From Ascaphus truei (Eukaryota > Chordata > Amphibia > Anura > Ascaphidae): a stretch of DNA of 64,000 bases. Of the stretch, positions 42,380 through 52,825 are shown one piece after another; the stretch's first letter is position 1; every line of letters starts with the position of its first letter. The position numbers and the translations under genes are program-made. The stretch is taken from NCBI GenBank assembly GCA_036426205.1, contig CM071569.1, positions 4,313,644-4,377,643 on the forward strand, read 5' to 3'. Below the pieces are notes generated by a model that ran no database searches, had not been told where the DNA came from, and worked only from the letters and a program-made list of their open reading frames with translations.

Positions 42380-42793
42380 TTGTACCGGTGTGGTGGCTGC
42401 CCCGCAGAGTGGAGCCTCATGTACGACAACTGTTATGAGAGAGTGGAGGATCCGCGTGGCGCGGAGAACGTAAAATGGCGGACAGAGGCTGATGGGGAGG
42501 GCACCCGTGGCGTGCAACCCACTGAAGAGCAGACTGTCGCTGAATTGTCCTTAACGAGTTTGCTCTGGAGCGGAGCAAAGGCCGTGGCTGCCCCGTTTTT
42601 ATCCTGCCTGGGACAGCGAGGGGCCACCTTGGAAGAGTGTGAGGAAATTGTCATAATTGGGGGAGAACCCCGTGAGGAGAGCGAACGAATGGACTTTTTG
42701 GGCGCCAAAACCAACCAAAATGGCGGTTCCCGCTTGCTAGGGAAACCGCATGGGCCAGGCGCAGAAAAAATGACTTGCATATCCACACTGTAA
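42380..42793 (+). CDS. gag-position ORF remnant of the LTR element
   Basis: A 137-codon frame beginning MYRCGGCPAEWSLMYDNCYE inside the element's interior. It is highly charged (GEPREESER) and ends where the sequence enters the residual 3' LTR, so its C-terminus is truncated by the internal deletion. I recognise no capsid or zinc-knuckle motif; its location just downstream of the leader is the only reason to suggest gag. An internal Met at about codon 14 could also be the start. Confidence 0.35.
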   Translation: MYRCGGCPAEWSLMYDNCYERVEDPRGAENVKWRTEADGEGTRGVQPTEEQTVAELSLTSLLWSGAKAVAAPFLSCLGQRGATLEECEEIVIIGGEPREESERMDFLGAKTNQNGGSRLLGKPHGPGAEKMTCISTL

Positions 42794-42864
42794 TGGGGTC
42801 CGGTTAGACCACAGGGGCCAATGTGAGATTGGGTGGGTCAGGCCGGGCCAGAAAAACCGTTACA
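42778..42864 (+). repeat. residual 3' LTR end, identical to 41790-41876
   Basis: 87 bases from CATATCCACACTGTAATGGG to AACCGTTACA, with no difference from the 5' LTR. Confidence 0.92.
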
Positions 42865-42868
42865 CATG

Positions 42869-43149
42869 GAAAACATAACAAAATACACACCACAATTTAC
42901 ATATACCATACAACTCACCAGTTTTGTTATTATTATTATTTATTTACTATACGGGAACGTCTCTACCGCGTGTTACATAAAATGCCTGACCCTAGACATC
43001 TAATCCCACCCCTATCACCACCTAACCAATCATACCCTTCCTGTATTACCTTAGCCTAAAAAATTAACCCTTAACCAACAGCAGGGCATCATCACTGCGG
43101 TCATATGCCCATTCCAGTCATGAGTGTCCATGGGCTCTTGCTTGATATT
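42869..43149. other. no gene or repeat recognised
   Basis: No supportable feature apart from a short TTATTATTATT run. Confidence 0.4.
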
Positions 43150-43480
43150 AACTATTGTATATTGTATTGTATGTCTTTATTTATATAGCGCCATAAATGT
43201 ACATAGCGCTTCACAGTAGTAATACATATCATATAAATAACAAATAATATAAATAACAGGTCATGGGAATAAGTGCTTCAGACATAAAAGTAACATTAAG
43301 GAAGAGGAGTCCCTGCTCCGAGGAGCTTACAATCTAATTGGTAGGTAGGGAGAACGTACAGAGACAGCAGGAGGGTATTCTAGTAAGTGCGTCTGCAGGG
43401 GGCCAAGCTTTATGTATCATGTGTCCAGGATTATCCAGTGCTACGGATGCTAGAGTTTATGAGATGCAAATGAGGCGTTG
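43150..43480. repeat. SINE-like dispersed repeat, copy 2 (longer)
   Basis: GTCTTTATTTATATAGCGCC, TTCACAGTAGTAATACATAT, AATAAGTGCTTCAGACATAA, GGAGCTTACAATCTAATTGG and AAGTGCGTCTGCAGGGGGCC. The first half matches 28861-28985. Confidence 0.72.
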
Positions 43481-43565
43481 TCATAACAGCACATATTCGC
43501 GTGTCTGTTACATTGATTAGGCCATACCTAAACCTGCTTTTTGCAGGGTATGAATGGGTGTAAGG

Positions 43566-43730
43566 GAGGGGTGGGCAACTCAACTCCTCGAGAGTCACAA
43601 ACAGGACAGGTTTGAAGGATATCCCGGCTTTAGCACAAGTTGCTCAATCAGTGGCTCAGTATGTGTGCTGAAGCAGGGATATTCTAGAAACCTGACCTGT
43701 TGGTGGACCGTGAGGAGTTGGCCACCCCTG
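43566..43730. mobile_element. hAT-type MITE family A
   Basis: GAGGGGTGGGCAACTCAACT start, GTTGGCCACCCCTG end. Flanks GTGTAAGG and GTGTAACA share the first six bases. The core is partly deleted. Confidence 0.85.
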
Positions 43731-43788
43731 GTGTAACACCACAGTTAAGTATGATTTCACTAACCTAGTGTTACTTCTTGCGTTATTA
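43731..43788. repeat. 58-bp segment shared with the flank of 56485-56655
   Basis: GTGTAACACCACAGTTAAGT then ATGATTTCACTAACCTAGTG then TTACTTCTTGCGTTATTA; recurs with three changes directly after the family A copy at 56485. Confidence 0.85.
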
Positions 43789-44484
43789 CCCTCTCTTTTT
43801 AACTCGAGCTACAGGCTGATTTCTGGACTGAATTGGAGTAACGGTAGGACGTACTTAACATCGCACTATTTGAAGTGAACCTTTTCAGTGCCCATATGAC
43901 ATAACAGGTAAAGTAGAGTACCAGGTACGTCATGGACAAAAGCTCGTTTTGTAAGGAATGATTGAGCTGACCTGGCCAAAATGGTAATGACATCTATATC
44001 TTTATAATAGGTGTTATGTGCGGCACACCTGTGAGCACGGGACTTGCATATGGGACAGGGGTTAATACACAACTATCCAGCTGACCCACTTTTTGCCTTC
44101 CAGAAAAGTTCATCAAATTAACAATATTTCCCTTCAATCCGTCCCAATATAGCATCTGTCAAGGGACAGCACACTTGTGAGCACGTGACTTATATGCAAC
44201 AAGGGTTAATACACGCGGCTAGACTAGCCAACTCACCTTTCTCCTGCGCAAAGTACTTTCAATGAGTAAATATTTACCCTTTACTCGGTTGCAATAATAC
44301 CCGCTGCCACCACCCAAGAAATATCAGATATGAAATTTGCAGGGTCTCAGATCCCTGGTTATTATTGAAAAACTACAGTATGCACACACACAAATCTATT
44401 GTAGCAAAAATGTGTCCGAAAAGTAAATACTCTCTGCAAAGCGTGCAAACAGTTCATTCAGAGCCCAAAGCATCACTTATTAAG
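43789..44484. other. no gene; short internal echo
   Basis: GAGCACGGGACTTGCATATG (44033) and GAGCACGTGACTTATATGCA (44178), each followed by GGGTTAATACACAAC/GGGTTAATACACGCG, suggest an old local duplication about 146 bases apart. Confidence 0.5.
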
Positions 44485-44700
44485 TTTTGTTTTAATATAT
44501 ATATAAAAATACAGTGTCTAGATTACAGAAAAATATTATTACAAAAACATACTGTATAGTTACAATAAATGCAGACCAGTTTTTTAAATAAAAGGATAAA
44601 ACATTAACAGAGATCCCTATACAGTATGTTACCATATGTCCTAGGTTCTTTCCCAGAGAGGTCACTGGAGTAGAAAAGAATTCACATTTTCTAATCCAAA
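44485..44700. repeat. dispersed repeat shared with 26640-26870
   Basis: AATACAGTGTCTAGATTACA, GTTACAATAAATGCAGACC and TCTTTCCCAGAGAGGTCACT, same order as the first copy. Confidence 0.7.
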
Positions 44701-44709
44701 AATACATCA

Positions 44710-44795
44710 CTAATTGAGCCACCTGTGCTGAAACAGGAAAATCCTTACAAACTAACTTGTTGGTGGCCCTTAGGGACTAAAATTGTCCACCCCTG
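44710..44795. mobile_element. hAT-type MITE family A, right half
   Basis: ATTGAGCCACCTGTGCTGAA through TTGGTGGCCCTTAGGGACTA to CCACCCCTG. Confidence 0.82.
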
Positions 44796-45439
44796 TACAC
44801 GTTGATAGTCCTCAATAGAGAAAGCGTGCTTTACAAATTCTGAAATATATAAATACAAGTAAAAGATGATAAAGAGATTAAACAGTAGAAAGAACACAGG
44901 AAGTGCGTCTAAAAAAAATGCTGTTAATGCAAGTTTATGAGCGTGAATATAGGTTTATTAGTGGAGTAATAAACTAAAATCTATTCACTTTCTGGCTGTG
45001 AATTAATAAAATGCTAGGCATTTAAAATGATCTGTCATTGGAAGGGTGAATAGAATGCACAAGTGTATTTAAAACATTTCATTAGAAATTAAGTGGATTT
45101 AGCAAGCCTTTAGAAAAATAATTGTGACACATGAGACCTCTGGCAAGGTTGTTGGAGTCTGTTCTTGTAGAGAAAAATAGTCTTGTACTAGAAACAATTC
45201 TTTCCTCAGAACACAGATATTGTTGCACGACTATTTATATTGCAATTGAATCCGACTGTTTCGTACAGTATGAGCAACCTAGCTCAACGTCATCATGTCA
45301 TTCTAGTCAAGTCTTGTTGTACCAAATCCTTATTTCCTATATAAATTGAAGCTGACTGAGAGGAGCATGCACGGAGATGACGTCAGGAAACAAGGCCTTG
45401 ATCAAAGACTTGTGCTAATGTGGAGGGATTTTGGCAACA
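44796..45439. other. no gene or repeat recognised
   Basis: No supportable feature. Confidence 0.4.
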
Positions 45440-45447
45440 GTTATGTG

Positions 45448-45842
45448 TAGGGTTGCCAGGTGGCTTCTCCAAAAATACTGGACACAATGGTGAAAGGTGT
45501 GACGCGCTCGAGACACACACAGGCAGACTTCTCTCAGCTCTCTCCTCTACAAGCTTTTTGCTCCTCTCCTTAGCCTCATGCCCTGGCTCCTGATACCTCC
45601 TTCTGATTGACTGCATTATCCAGCAGCAGCCAAACAGGATGGAGGAAGTTGCCTAGCCCCCTAGAAGAGTCCTGCTTTCTCTGCGCTCTGGGAAATCCCG
45701 CTGCCCCCAAGCCGGAGAGGTCACTATGTCCAGAGAGGTAATACAGGACACATACATGTCCAGTATTACTTCCAATATTTTACTGGATAGAGTGTCCAAA
45801 TACAGGACAGTCCGGCTCAATACTGGACACATGGCAACCCTA
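45448..45842. mobile_element. hAT-type element, TAGGGTTGCCA ends
   Basis: Perfect 11-bp inverted ends TAGGGTTGCCA. Flanks GTTATGTG (45440-45447) and GTTATGAG (45843-45850), 7 of 8 identical. Sub-terminal AATACTGGACAC and TACTGGACACA are also mirrored. 395 bp, non-autonomous. Confidence 0.88.
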
Positions 45843-45850
45843 GTTATGAG

Positions 45851-46844
45851 TTGACAGCTTAGCATTGTAGCCAGGAATCATTGGTCATTTCAGCAACGAA
45901 ACAGTATTGTATTGACATTGACCTATATCTTAGAGTAGGATGTAACCACTTCATCTTGTACAAATCTATACTACAGTAAGTCCAATTCCAAACTCTCTTG
46001 CTCTTAAGTATTACTAGGAAAAGCTATACTTTTTACTGTGTTGTGGGATGAGCGAGTAAACCTAATATGAAAAAGATTCATGACACGGAATGAAACACGG
46101 CAAAGTGAAATTTGAAACTTAATCGAATTGTGTATTTGGTCATCAAATTGCCCTGGTATTCTTAAACATCAGTTAAAAATGGTAATGTCTGACTAATTGA
46201 ATTCTCACTGTATTGTGCGCTATTATACATGATTTTTTTTATAACTTCCAAAAACAAAAAAATATGGCGGCTGCACCGATTTAGTTTAAACTTCTGGCAG
46301 ATCTAGGTTTGGGTAGCAGAAAGGTACTCTTACTGTAAAATGTCATCAAAATCGGTCTGTGTTTGGCCTGTGAAGACAAAAAAATGCACCCAAAGTGGCC
46401 ACAAAGTCTAGTTGATATCTATGCTCCCTTAGCCAATGACTGTATGTTTGTGCATTTACATACTTTAGAACATTGGTGGCATGTGGGGCTTCACCAGCAG
46501 TCCCCAGCTTCTCCCCTCTCTCTTCGAGCCCTGTGGATCTGTTTCAGGTTGGAATGGCCCACCATAGACCTGGCGAAATCCCTGGTGGAACCAACAGCCT
46601 ACTTTCCCTCTCTCCCTGGTGCAGAGAGAGCGGGGACATTGCTGTCATGGATCAGAGCTTCTGCCCACTCCGCCTGATCAGCTGTTTAATGACAGTGAGC
46701 TCCTCAGTGAGTGTCCTGCTCCTCTCCTGTACTCAACACTAGTTCCAAGGGAAATAGAAGTGGAACAGTTTTAGTGATTGCACTGCTATTAAGCAGCTGA
46801 CTAAGGGGGCGGGAGGCACCCCTATATGCGGCTGCAACGTCCCT
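45851..46844. other. no gene or repeat recognised
   Basis: A 104-codon frame at 46363 has no recognisable domain. Nothing else supportable. Confidence 0.4.
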
Positions 46845-47195
46845 TCTCTCTGTGCCCATCCATGTCACCCACTCCCTCCCCCATGTCACCCAATCCATCC
46901 TCTATGTCACCCACTCCCTCCCCCATGGCACCCACTTCCTCCTCTGTCCCCCACTCCCTCCCCCATGTTACTACTCCCTCCCCCCATATTACCAATCCCT
47001 CCCCCATGTTACCTCTCCCTCCATGTTACTTTCTATCCTCTACCATCCTCTCACCTCCCCCTCCCAATTATCACTCTCTTCTCCCCCTGTCACCCAATTC
47101 CCTCCCCATGTTATCCACCCCCCCCCCCCATATCATTCTCTCCTCCCTCACATCTCCCAATTTCTCTCCACACATCTTCCACTCTTCCCTGTGTG
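46845..47195. repeat. C/T-rich minisatellite (CCCATGTCACCCACTCCCTCC)
   Basis: Imperfect copies of a roughly 21-base CATGTCACCCACTCCCTCCC unit at the left, decaying to generic CCTCC sequence at the right. Confidence 0.8.
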
Positions 47196-47880
47196 TTCTA
47201 CTGCCTCAGTGCAGCCTTCTAAGTACACGTATATCATGTTGCCCACCACTGACATAGGCAGACACATTTACACTATGTACCTACAGGTGTGACCAGTGCA
47301 GTATATTGCACTGCACTTAACACACTGTGCTATAATATGCAGTGGCAGAAGTGACACTTACATATTTTATCTGTTCTCTTCCACATTTTCAAACACCCAT
47401 TCATTTAAACGCACGGTACAAAAATATGTGTGGGATAAAAGTTTATTTTATATCCTTTTAACTACAGGAAGAATTGATTAGGTAGAGTTATAACTAAATT
47501 GAGTTGTAGAGCAGGTACCGTTTATGTGCTTTTATGTATTTCTGCCGTCTACAATTTTGTTTTACAATGTACGTTTCATTATCCTTTTAACATCACAGGT
47601 GGCAATTGTGTGCAAGTTAGCGAAAAAATTGCTAAGATATGAAGATAAGATTCTTCACCAGATATCTGCAAATATCTTACTTAGGGTCTTATTCACGAGG
47701 CTCTGAAGTGGTTGATCACACCACAATTAATGGCCATTTTTTGTGCATTTCTTTAAACAATTGCAGGAACTGGGACAGGTTCACACATTTATAATCTTAA
47801 TGACTTACATTGGTTATTTTTGTCCCAGTCTCCCGTGATCAGCGGGGCAATTCCAAGCGCAAATAAACATTAAAGGGGTG
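47196..47880. other. no gene or repeat recognised
   Basis: No supportable feature. Confidence 0.4.
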
Positions 47881-47881
47881 C

Positions 47882-48450
47882 TGTAACAGGGGAGTTATCC
47901 CTGTTCAGGAAATATGCCTCTAATCCAGCAGTGTGGTGGTTAACTGCTGGTAGTCAATTAACAAACACCACCTACCTGATTAGGTTGCTTTGAAAAGCCT
48001 GCCCTTGAAACAGAAAGAGAGATTGTCCCTTACTCTCACAACTTGTGAGACTGACATGGGGACAGACGTCTTGAGTCTACCAGAAGAGGCTGCTTGCAAG
48101 ACACAGGGGAAACTTCTAAACCTGAATGCTGACAAACCCTGAAGAAAAGGTAGCAACCAGGAACAGAGAAGAGTTTCCCTCCAAACCACAAGGAATAGAT
48201 AAGACTTTCATTTATAAGACTTTTTATATCTGCTCATTTCATGATATATATTTGGGGCTGGGAGACATGCTTATCTAAAGGGAGTTGTGGACTGCATAGT
48301 ATTTCACTAGAAATACTCCCAAGTGAATAGAAGATTTGTTTACCCCTTGTTTGGATGGTTTCCTGATGTTAAGGAAACTGGCGCAATAAAAGCCTTATTT
48401 AATTTCACCATAACCAGTCTCCCTTGCATACCTCTGTGAGCGTCCGCCTA
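47882..48450 (+). mobile_element. probable solo LTR or LTR fragment
   Basis: Starts TGTAACAGGGGAGTTATCCC and contains a polyadenylation signal CGCAATAAAAGCC near 48382, about 70 bases before the apparent end. Overall promoter-like to poly-A layout resembles an LTR. No mate, primer-binding site or target duplication found. Confidence 0.4.
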
Positions 48451-48885
48451 CAAGTGCAAAGGAGAAACAACAAAGACAAAAGTAGTCAAACAAAATAAAA
48501 TTTATATGTATGAATGGAACATATACAACTTACGTAAAATAAGGGTGGATCACAGTGATCCTAATCATCAGCAACGCCACTGAGGATCGGGTAGATTCAC
48601 TGAAGCTCCACGATTCCAAAGTCCTAGTTGTTGAAAGGAAAGAGAAGAGTTCCGGCCCTAATGATGGAGTTAAGATGCCGGCTCAGTCCTTCAATCGGCG
48701 TCCTCGTGGATATGCTCAGATGGCAGCTTCCGTAGTCCGTCGTCACGGACCTTACGTCGCTGCGTATGACCTCACCACAACGCGTTTCATGTCAGAGCGA
48801 TAGTGAGACAAGCAGGAGACTTCCAGCATTTCCTATATTAACTACGCCCATATTACTAAACCGTGCTGTGCCGAGTGAGAATAAG
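48451..48885. repeat. dispersed repeat with ACGCGTTTC motif and GATAGTGAGACAAGCAGG tail
   Basis: AAGTGCAAAGGAGAAACAAC start, CACAACGCGTTTCATGTCAG near 48777, then CGATAGTGAGACAAGCAGGA and TTTCCTATATTAACTACGCC, which match 1706-1760. Confidence 0.65.
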
Positions 48886-49054
48886 TTATATTTAATAGAA
48901 TAGTATACATTGACTTATATACATTGTGAATTTTGCAAAGTAAAAAATTTGGGTGAAAAGTTTGCACATCTATAAGGCTGCGTCCCCGCTAGCGCTGAGC
49001 TCGCTGAGCGGGCGGTGCTTGGCGAGGTGACTTGCATATATATATAATATATAT

Positions 49055-49330
49055 ATTATAGGCAATACGATACCGCACGTGGAACGAATCAGAGGCAGCA
49101 TTCCAAATGAATATCAATCACAAAAATCATGTATTTTTCAACAAGACATCATATCCAACACGTTTCGATCCTCAAACGGGACCTTGTCAAGGTGATGATT
49201 CTAATCCACCTTGACAAAGGTCCGTTTGAGGACCGAAACATTGGATATGATGTCTTGTTGTACAATACATGATTTTTGATATTCATTTGGAGGTGCTGCC
49301 TCTGATATTCGTCCACGTGCGGTATCGTAT
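49055..49330. mobile_element. inverted-repeat element nested in the Harbinger-like element
   Basis: GGCAATACGATACCGCACGT, CAGAGGCAGCATTCCAAATG, AACAAGACATCATATCCAAC and CGTTTCGATCCTCAAACGGG are mirrored by CCGTTTGAGGACCGAAACAT, TGGATATGATGTCTTGTTGT, CATTTGGAGGTGCTGCCTCT and ACGTGCGGTATCGTATGGC. Bordered by AT runs on both sides. The same family is at 14765-14956. Confidence 0.85.
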
Positions 49331-49394
49331 GGCTATTTATTTGTACAGGATTTGCCACCCATTCTTTCTATTCAGACGGAGGCTAGTGCTGATG

Positions 49395-49462
49395 GTTCTT
49401 TATTACCTAGATATATATATATAGTATATTAATTATATTATATATATATATAATATTATGAA

Positions 49463-49497
<35 letters not shown>
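49395..49497. repeat. (AT)n microsatellite
   Basis: Several AT runs with TTAATTATATT interruptions. Confidence 0.93.
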
Positions 49498-49717
49498 GCA
49501 GTCCTGCTAAGCTTGATGCCGCCGCCCGCATATGCGTGGGCACACACGCTCACCGGCGCTCGGCACATAGGTAAACAAATTTGTTCAACTTTCTTGCGCG
49601 CTCACCTTCCCCTGCAGAGTCTCTCCCGCTTGCGAAAATGTAAAGGACACTTGGCGCTCATGCTTGGAGAGTTCTCTAAGCATGAGCGCGCTCAGCGCCA
49701 GTGGGGACAAAGCCTAA

Positions 49718-50631
49718 TGCTGACTGCATTGCTACCCCTCGTTGATCTTTACTAATGCCTGTCGAATGTCACTCATTAGAAGTCATCTTATGTCAATTCA
49801 TCTCATCTTTGGGCTCATCCTTTCAGATCAAAACTATTCCATTAAAATGGCATTTCATGTCAGACACCCTCTTATCAAGTGTGTCACCCAATTGGATCCT
49901 TGGACTGTCAGAACTATTTCTATTTCAAGGTTGAATAAGCTACAAGTCAACAGATATTACACACCGTTTTTCACGTTTATATCACATTTTTTATCGTTAT
50001 CAATTTCCGACAACATTTCTGGGCTCATTTATGGAGAGATGTGAGTTACTGTATGGAACTTTCCGTTTTGATTCCCCCCGAAGCAGAATGACCGTTCGCC
50101 AGCGCCGTCCCCTCTGCACAATTAGCATTCTAATTAATTTCCCGTCACGGTGAGAAATGAAAGGGACAGATCAATTGACAAATAGAAATGTCATTCCCCA
50201 CTCTGCAGCTGAGTCTTGTAGCTCTGCTTCTCCCTCTGTGCCTTTAGGGGCTTTGTCTCTGGGTTATTTTTCCCTCTTCCGTTCATTCTGTTCCAATTTG
50301 TGTTTTGATCAAGCTATTAAAAAACCACAATGTAATTTAAACTGACATCAGAATCAAAACATACGACCTCATTCAATTCATTCCCCAGCCTTCATTGTGT
50401 GAACTTCAATGTGTGTATAAGGTCACTCTTACGGGCTAAAAAACCTTCAGCATCTCACTGATTGAGACAAAAGCAATACATCTGAGCCAGTGTAATCCTT
50501 TCTCTGGAGGTGGCGAAAGGTTTTCAGATGTTTCTCAGTTACAGGGTATGGAGAGAAATATTTAGACATGATGACTCAATTCTAGACCATTCATCCACAT
50601 CCAGCATAATGTAACGCTTTATCCTGTCTCA

Positions 50632-50634
<3 letters not shown>
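49718..50634. other. no gene or repeat recognised
   Basis: A 100-codon frame at 49742 has no recognisable domain. Confidence 0.4.
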
Positions 50635-50684
<50 letters not shown>

Positions 50685-50690
50685 TATAGT
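50635..50690. repeat. (AT)n then (GA)n microsatellite
   Basis: AATATATAT run passing into GAGAGAGAGAGA. Confidence 0.95.
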
Positions 50691-51249
50691 GCTTGACAAA
50701 TCACCCAAAAATCTACTCGCCAAACCAAAAAATCTACTTGCCACCTTGCCCGCCCCTAGCCCCACACCTGCTTTAAAAAAAAGAAATTATAAATAAATTC
50801 CTAGTAGAACTAATAACAAGATTCGTTTTTGACATACTATAACAGTTTATTTATTGTATTACATTTTTACTTTACTACAATTACTCTTTATTACATAGTT
50901 ATGTGTGTGAGTGTGAGTGTGAGTGAGAAAATGTCGGATGACCTCACTAATCTAGGGGGAAAAAAACAGATGTGAATGACTAGTTTCCTGAACTCCTTAA
51001 CCAGTGTCTGGATGCTCTGCTGCACAATTTCTAAAGCAGACATCCTGCCTGGGATCTAACCTGATCCGCTGTCCCTCAATGTCCAGCTACCCCCATTCCT
51101 GCAATGTTATATGTTGGAGGGGAGGTGTTCCCTCCTGTCTTCTGGGTTAGGGGGATTCCGATGTCTCCCATGTGAAGCTTGAGAGTCAGATCTGGAAGAA
51201 AGCAGTATAAGTTATTTCGGTGTAGGTATAGGGCAGTTAAGATATATAG

Positions 51250-51268
51250 GGTAAATGAGAGAGAGCGC

Positions 51269-51312
<44 letters not shown>

Positions 51313-51835
51313 GGGTGAGCGAGAGAGGGTGGGTGAGCGAGAGAGGGTGGGTGAGCGAGAGAGGCTGGGTGAGCGAGAGAGGCTGGGTGAGCGAGAGAAG
51401 GTGGGTGAGAGAGAGAGAGAGAGAGAGAGAGGGTGGGTGAGAGAGAGGGTGAGTGAGAGAGAGTGTGGGTGGGTGAGAGAGAGAGCGTGGGTGGGAGAGA
51501 GAGGGTGGGTGAGAAAGAGGGTGGGTGATAAAGAGAGAGAGGGTGAGTGGGAGAGAGAGGGAGAGAGAGGGAAAGGGTAAGAGAAAGGGAGAGAGAGGGT
51601 GAGAGAGGGTGGGTGAGTGAGAGATTGAGAGGGAGGGTGAGAGAGAGGGTGGGTGAGAAAGAGAGAGAGAGAGGGTGGGTGATAAAGAGAGAGAGAGGGT
51701 GGGTGAGAGAGAGAGAGAAAGAGGGTGGGTGAGAAAGAGAGAGAGAAGGTGGGTGAGAGAGAGGGTGGTTGAGAGAGAGCATGGGTGGGAGAGAGAGTGT
51801 GGGTGAGAGAGAGCATGGGTGAGAGAGCGCATGGG
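51250..51835. repeat. GA-rich array GAGAGAGGGTGGGTGAGC
   Basis: Pure GA run at 51270-51308, then roughly 18-base GAGAGAGGGTGGGTGAGC units (six near-identical at 51306-51405), then mixed units to 51835. Ser/Pro/Leu-rich minus-strand frames of 181-262 codons and Glu/Arg-rich plus-strand frames are translations of the array. Confidence 0.95.
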
Positions 51836-51985
51836 TGACTGACTTACTGACTGGGTGACTGACTGGGTGACTGACTGGATGACTGACTGGGTGACTGACT
51901 GACTGTGTGACTGACTGTGTGACTGACTGGGTGACTGACTGACTGGGTGGGTGACTGACTGGGTGGGTGACTGACTGAGTGGGTA
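51836..51985. repeat. GACTGACTGGGT minisatellite
   Basis: Repeats of GACTGACTGGGTGACT with a few TGTG and GGGTGG variants, continuing directly from the GA array. Confidence 0.95.
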
Positions 51986-52139
51986 CACGTATGTAGGCAC
52001 ACCAGGGTCCCTGTGGTGGTGGGGGACTCAGGACCTCCCATATACTGGTACCAATGCTTTACCTCTCCACCACAGGCTTCTCCAGCACATTGCTACAGTG
52101 CAAAGTGCACAGTGTACTATGTAAATGTAAAGTTTCTTT
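51986..52139. other. no feature
   Basis: Short unique-looking spacer. Confidence 0.4.
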
Positions 52140-52240
52140 CTAAGGTCCATGATACTGTATCACACAGTGTGGTGTAGAAGAACAGAATTGAGCTAGCATA
52201 TGCAAGGTCCTGGGTTTGATTCCTGTATGATATGGTATAA
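52140..52240 (+). repeat. possible tRNA-derived SINE head
   Basis: GAGCTAGCATATGCAAGGTC then CTGGGTTTGATTCCTGTATG: a B-box-like GGTTTGATTCC after an A-box-like GAGCTAGCATA. No CORE segment follows; AT-rich sequence does. It could equally be a decayed tRNA pseudogene. Confidence 0.35.
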
Positions 52241-52665
52241 TTTATAAATGATAAAAAATTTAAATAATAATTTATAAATTATACAATATAATAAAAATAA
52301 AAGATTTTTTTTTTATAATTGATGAATGATGGCTTTATTTTTGTTAAATCATGACACAGTGTAATATGTCATGTGTTGTTGTTCATCTGAGGTTGTATTT
52401 ACCTAATTTTAAGACCTGCTAAAGAACAGATGATTGTTATTATGCCCTGATATGTAAAACCATAGAATTCAAAGAGAGTGTACTTTCTTTTTAACACCAC
52501 TGTGTATATATATGATACAGATTTATTAATTAAAAATGTATGGTGCATTCAAACTAGGAACCAATTCTGGGAGTAATGAGACCAACAAAGCTGCATAGAA
52601 TAATAGACCAGGATTTAGTTGTATAACTCTTAGATAATAAAGTATCCCCAGAGAATTTGAAACTC

Positions 52666-52666
<1 letters not shown>

Positions 52667-52696
<30 letters not shown>
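52667..52696. repeat. (AAT)n microsatellite, tail of the antisense SINE
   Basis: Ten AAT repeats at the tail side of the SINE that follows. Confidence 0.93.
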
Positions 52697-52698
<2 letters not shown>

Positions 52699-52825
52699 GC
52701 ATGTTCTTATATAGCGTTTCTAGTTTTACATAGCATTTTGCTGAGACATTTTGCAGACACAGTCCCTGCCCCGTGGAGTTTACAGTCTATGTTTTTTGGT
52801 GCCTGAGGCACAGGGAGATAAAGTG
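52690..52825 (-). mobile_element. CORE-SINE, antisense, head missing
   Basis: The reverse complement reads TCACTTTATCTCCCTGTGCC then TCAGGCACCAAAAAACATAG, as in the CORE region of 35182-35445, and ends CGCTATATAAGAACATGCT then ATT repeats, an L2-like tail. The tRNA-like head is absent because the CR1 begins at that point. Confidence 0.8.

Larger units (their letters stand above)
41044..42864 (+). mobile_element. LTR retrotransposon with deleted interior
   Basis: 5' LTR at 41044-41876, internal remnant at 41877-42777, and the last 87 bases of a 3' LTR. Flanked by a 4-bp duplication CATG (41040-41043 and 42865-42868). The 87 bases shared by the two LTR ends are identical, which points to a young insertion. 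LTR size, TG...CA tips and the 4-bp target fit Ty3/gypsy-like elements. No reverse transcriptase or integrase remains. Confidence 0.8.
48976..49714. mobile_element. PIF-Harbinger-like element with TAA target duplication
   Basis: Left end GGCTGCGTCCCCGCTAGCGC; right end reversed GGCTTTGTCCCCACTGGCGC, both followed by TGAGC. TAA at 48973-48975 and 49715-49717. It contains AT microsatellites and the inverted-repeat element at 49055-49330. No transposase. Confidence 0.85.

Noticed and set aside
49742..50044. A 100-codon plus-strand frame next to the Harbinger-like element
   Set aside because: No transposase motif or other domain could be recognised.
51076..52000. Ser/Leu/Pro-rich frames of 181-262 codons and a Glu/Arg-rich frame of 133 codons
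   Set aside because: Translation of the GA/GGGTGAG array in different frames.
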